From: Basidiobolus meristosporus CBS 931.73
Lineage: Eukaryota; Basidiobolomycota; Basidiobolomycetes; Basidiobolales; Basidiobolaceae
Direction: 5' to 3'
Length of the DNA: 30,155 nucleotides
Assembly (NCBI GenBank): GCA_002104905.1
Contig: MCFE01000854.1
Span: 1-30,155, forward strand
The first letter of the stretch is position 1. The number at the start of each line of letters is the position of its first letter. The notes under the pieces are model-generated. The model saw only the letters and a list, made by a program, of their open reading frames with translations, was not told the DNA's origin and did not search any database. Position numbers and translations under genes: made by a program. Of the stretch, positions 29,093 to 30,155 are shown in pieces.

Positions 29093-29101
29093 GAGTGGGA
29101 G
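29093..29101 (+). other. Polypurine tract of copia-1
   Basis: GAGTGGGAG lies directly before the 3' LTR and is conserved in copia-3 at 16973-16981. It is the expected plus-strand primer site for reverse transcription; it contains one pyrimidine. Confidence 0.8.
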
Positions 29102-29450
29102 TGTTGTAAAAATTCGTATTTCCACCTAAATATTCACCTAACTTAGTCACTTAGATCATTACCTTCAAATCCTAGAGAATACTGACCAAATTCCTTGTCG
29201 GGATTTACTTAGAATATTTTCACCAAAATACCAGGTACCCAGAACATGAAAATTCTCAAAGTTGTCCAAACAGCCCCAAACTTTGCACACATGTTCTTGG
29301 GACCTTCCTTAACCTATTCTACGTGTTTGTTATGCCAAGACTAGGTAAAAGTATAAATACTACTTCTACAATCAATAAATCATTAAGTGAAAACCACATA
29401 ATCTACTTGTTCTCCCAATCACTTCCAATATCTCCAAGACTCTTACAACA
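29102..29450 (+). repeat. 3' LTR of copia-1
   Basis: 349 bp, identical to the 5' LTR except T at 29254. TATAAATA at 29352-29359 and AATAAA at 29374-29379. Followed by the second GTAAT. Confidence 0.94.
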
Positions 29451-29455
29451 GTAAT
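29451..29455. repeat. Target site duplication GTAAT (right copy)
   Basis: Matches 25379-25383; five bases is the usual Ty1/copia duplication length. Confidence 0.93.
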
Positions 29456-29875
29456 GTCCATATCTGGTCCTGAATGCTGTCTTTGGGATATCTTCTGGTT
29501 TTGCCCTAATCCTGTTGTATCCTGACATGAGGTCAATCTTGCTGAATATGGTGGCTCCATTAAGTTGGTCCAAAAGCTCATCAGTCCAAGGTATGGGGTA
29601 CTTATTCTTGACAGTAACTGAGTTCAGGGCTCTGTAGTCAATGCACATCCTAAGTGTTCCATCCTTCTTTTTCACAAAAAGCACTGGTGCTCCCCAAGGT
29701 GACTTGCAAGGTCTGATGTATCCTTGCTCCAATAGCTGATCAATTTGTCTCTTCATTTCCTCCAATTCCAATGGACTCATTCTGTAAGGTGTCTTGCTCA
29801 CTGGAGGGCTATCTCCTGTGTCAATGGCATGATCTACATTGTAGTGGGGTGACAGTGACACCCACTGACAGATGT
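29456..29875 (-). pseudogene. Gypsy-1 pol: start of reverse transcriptase
   Basis: It reads [52 protein letters not shown] and [13 protein letters not shown] (with the first catalytic Asp), then RTRYGHY at the copia-1 insertion point. The open frame begins without an ATG, as expected inside a polyprotein, and lacks gag and protease. The upstream border with the repeat at 29876 is approximate. Confidence 0.85.
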
Positions 29876-30155
29876 GCTCATTCCCTTATTTTCTACTTCC
29901 CTATATCTCTACTACACTTATTTTAGTTTTATCCCATTTGTCTTACCCAATCAGTACTATCCCATAAGCCGGTTGACTATCACACCTGCTTACCTTATTG
30001 CATAAGTTACCCCTCACTTTATGTAAGATTACTAGCTATAAGTACTTCTATATTAGGCAAGTACCCGCGCCAGTACCCGTGACACATGATCAGCCCGTGT
30101 CACCATCCCTACCATTTCCATACCATATATGGTATCCCCATGTTACACAGGTTTC
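29876..30155 (-). repeat. Dispersed repeat, right copy (inverted match of 1828-2130)
   Basis: The reverse complement from 30155 (GAAACCTGTGTAACATGG) aligns with 1841 onward, including the 16-bp palindrome at 30120-30135 and CATGTGTCAC..GTACTG..GGGTACTTGCCT. It replaces the upstream part of gypsy-1, so it is either an element inserted there or a recombination junction. It keeps more CpG (for example CCCGCGCC near 30067) than the left copy and so looks younger. It continues beyond the window. Confidence 0.6.

Larger units (their letters stand above)
25384..29450 (+). mobile_element. Young Ty1/copia retrotransposon copia-1 (4067 bp) with TSD GTAAT
   Basis: A complete element: 349-bp LTRs at each end, primer binding site, a single long ORF, purine tract, and perfect 5-bp target duplications GTAAT at 25379-25383 and 29451-29455. 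By my base-by-base reading the LTRs differ at one site (A at 25536, T at 29254), so insertion is recent. It lies in the gypsy-1 RT in the opposite orientation. It retains far more CpG than copia-3. The ORF lacks the zinc knuckle and protease, so it should depend on a related element for maturation. Confidence 0.95.
22429..29875 (-). mobile_element. Ty3/gypsy retrotransposon gypsy-1 (interrupted, 5' part missing)
   Basis: Minus-strand order from right to left: RT start (29875-29456), copia-1 insertion, rest of RT, RNase H, integrase, 3' LTR. This RT-RH-IN order is that of Ty3/gypsy. Gag, protease and the 5' LTR are not in the window: at about 29876 the sequence turns into the dispersed repeat also seen at 1828-2130. 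Removing copia-1 and one GTAAT copy restores continuous RT reading (RTRYGHY then KYLVRSFGLTN). Confidence 0.85.

Noticed and set aside
29403-29450. C-terminal codons of the minus-strand gypsy frame ending at 29403
   Set aside because: Accidental reading into the copia-1 3' LTR after the true break at 29451-29455.
29855-30155. Gypsy-1 5' LTR
   Set aside because: It does not resemble the gypsy-1 3' LTR (22429-23170) and lies directly against RT coding without gag or protease.
1-30155. A new host defence or metabolic system
   Set aside because: Every substantial frame is explained by transposon genes or is an unrecognised partner of one; no host-type gene cluster is visible.

Overview
The window is a graveyard of nested transposable elements with no recognisable host gene, tRNA, rRNA or CRISPR array. 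The best guess for the host is a basidiomycete fungus, probably an Agaricomycete. The evidence is Tnp2-type transposase copies with the SCWPLILINLNLPP and FGDIPA blocks and a C-terminal block of the 'YY.HR...CR..IH.L.H' type that I associate with that group. Ty1/copia and Ty3/gypsy elements, a PIF/Harbinger-like transposase, AT-rich DNA and strong CpG depletion in the older copies fit this. The host assignment rests on family memory and was not searched.

Layout. 1-3110: the 3' part of a Tnp2 (CACTA-like) transposase pseudogene on +, broken by an inserted repeat (about 1346-2130) and followed by short inverted repeats. 3141-3470: a 167-bp tandem duplication. 3543-4238 (-): a PIF/Harbinger-like transposase cut off by a nonsense codon. 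4818-5846 (+): a broken ORF of unknown function. 7036-9655: the left part of a second Tnp2 element, with a divergent partner gene (ORF2, -) and the transposase start (+) about 240 bp apart. 10122-13962: a 5'-truncated copia element (copia-2) with its 3' LTR. 13963-17330: an older copia element (copia-3), into whose gag region copia-2 is joined. 17331-22234: scrambled and inverted copies of the Tnp2/ORF2 element, carrying a solo copia LTR (19122-19470, TSD GTTCC). 22235-30155: a stack of a gypsy RT fragment, a copia-2-type LTR remnant, a gypsy element on - (gypsy-1), a solo copia-2 LTR inside the gypsy LTR (TSD AGTAT), and a young copia element (copia-1, 25384-29450, TSD GTAAT) inside the gypsy reverse transcriptase.

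The standout is copia-1. Its two 349-bp LTRs differ at one base by my reading, its TSD is perfect, and it has one uninterrupted ORF of 1108 residues with intact integrase, reverse transcriptase and RNase H motifs. About 200 residues that hold the nucleocapsid zinc knuckle and the aspartic protease in its relatives are absent, in frame. It looks like a recently moved element that needs Gag/protease functions from a relative. Its primer binding site matches the anticodon arm of initiator tRNA-Met (half-tRNA priming, as in Drosophila copia), and a possible start codon lies in that site.

Many nonsense codons in the older copies sit where the ancestor most likely had CGA (Arg). At one conserved Arg codon the copies show both TGA and CAA. 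That is the two-strand signature of C-to-T decay at CpG, from methylcytosine deamination or a RIP-like process.
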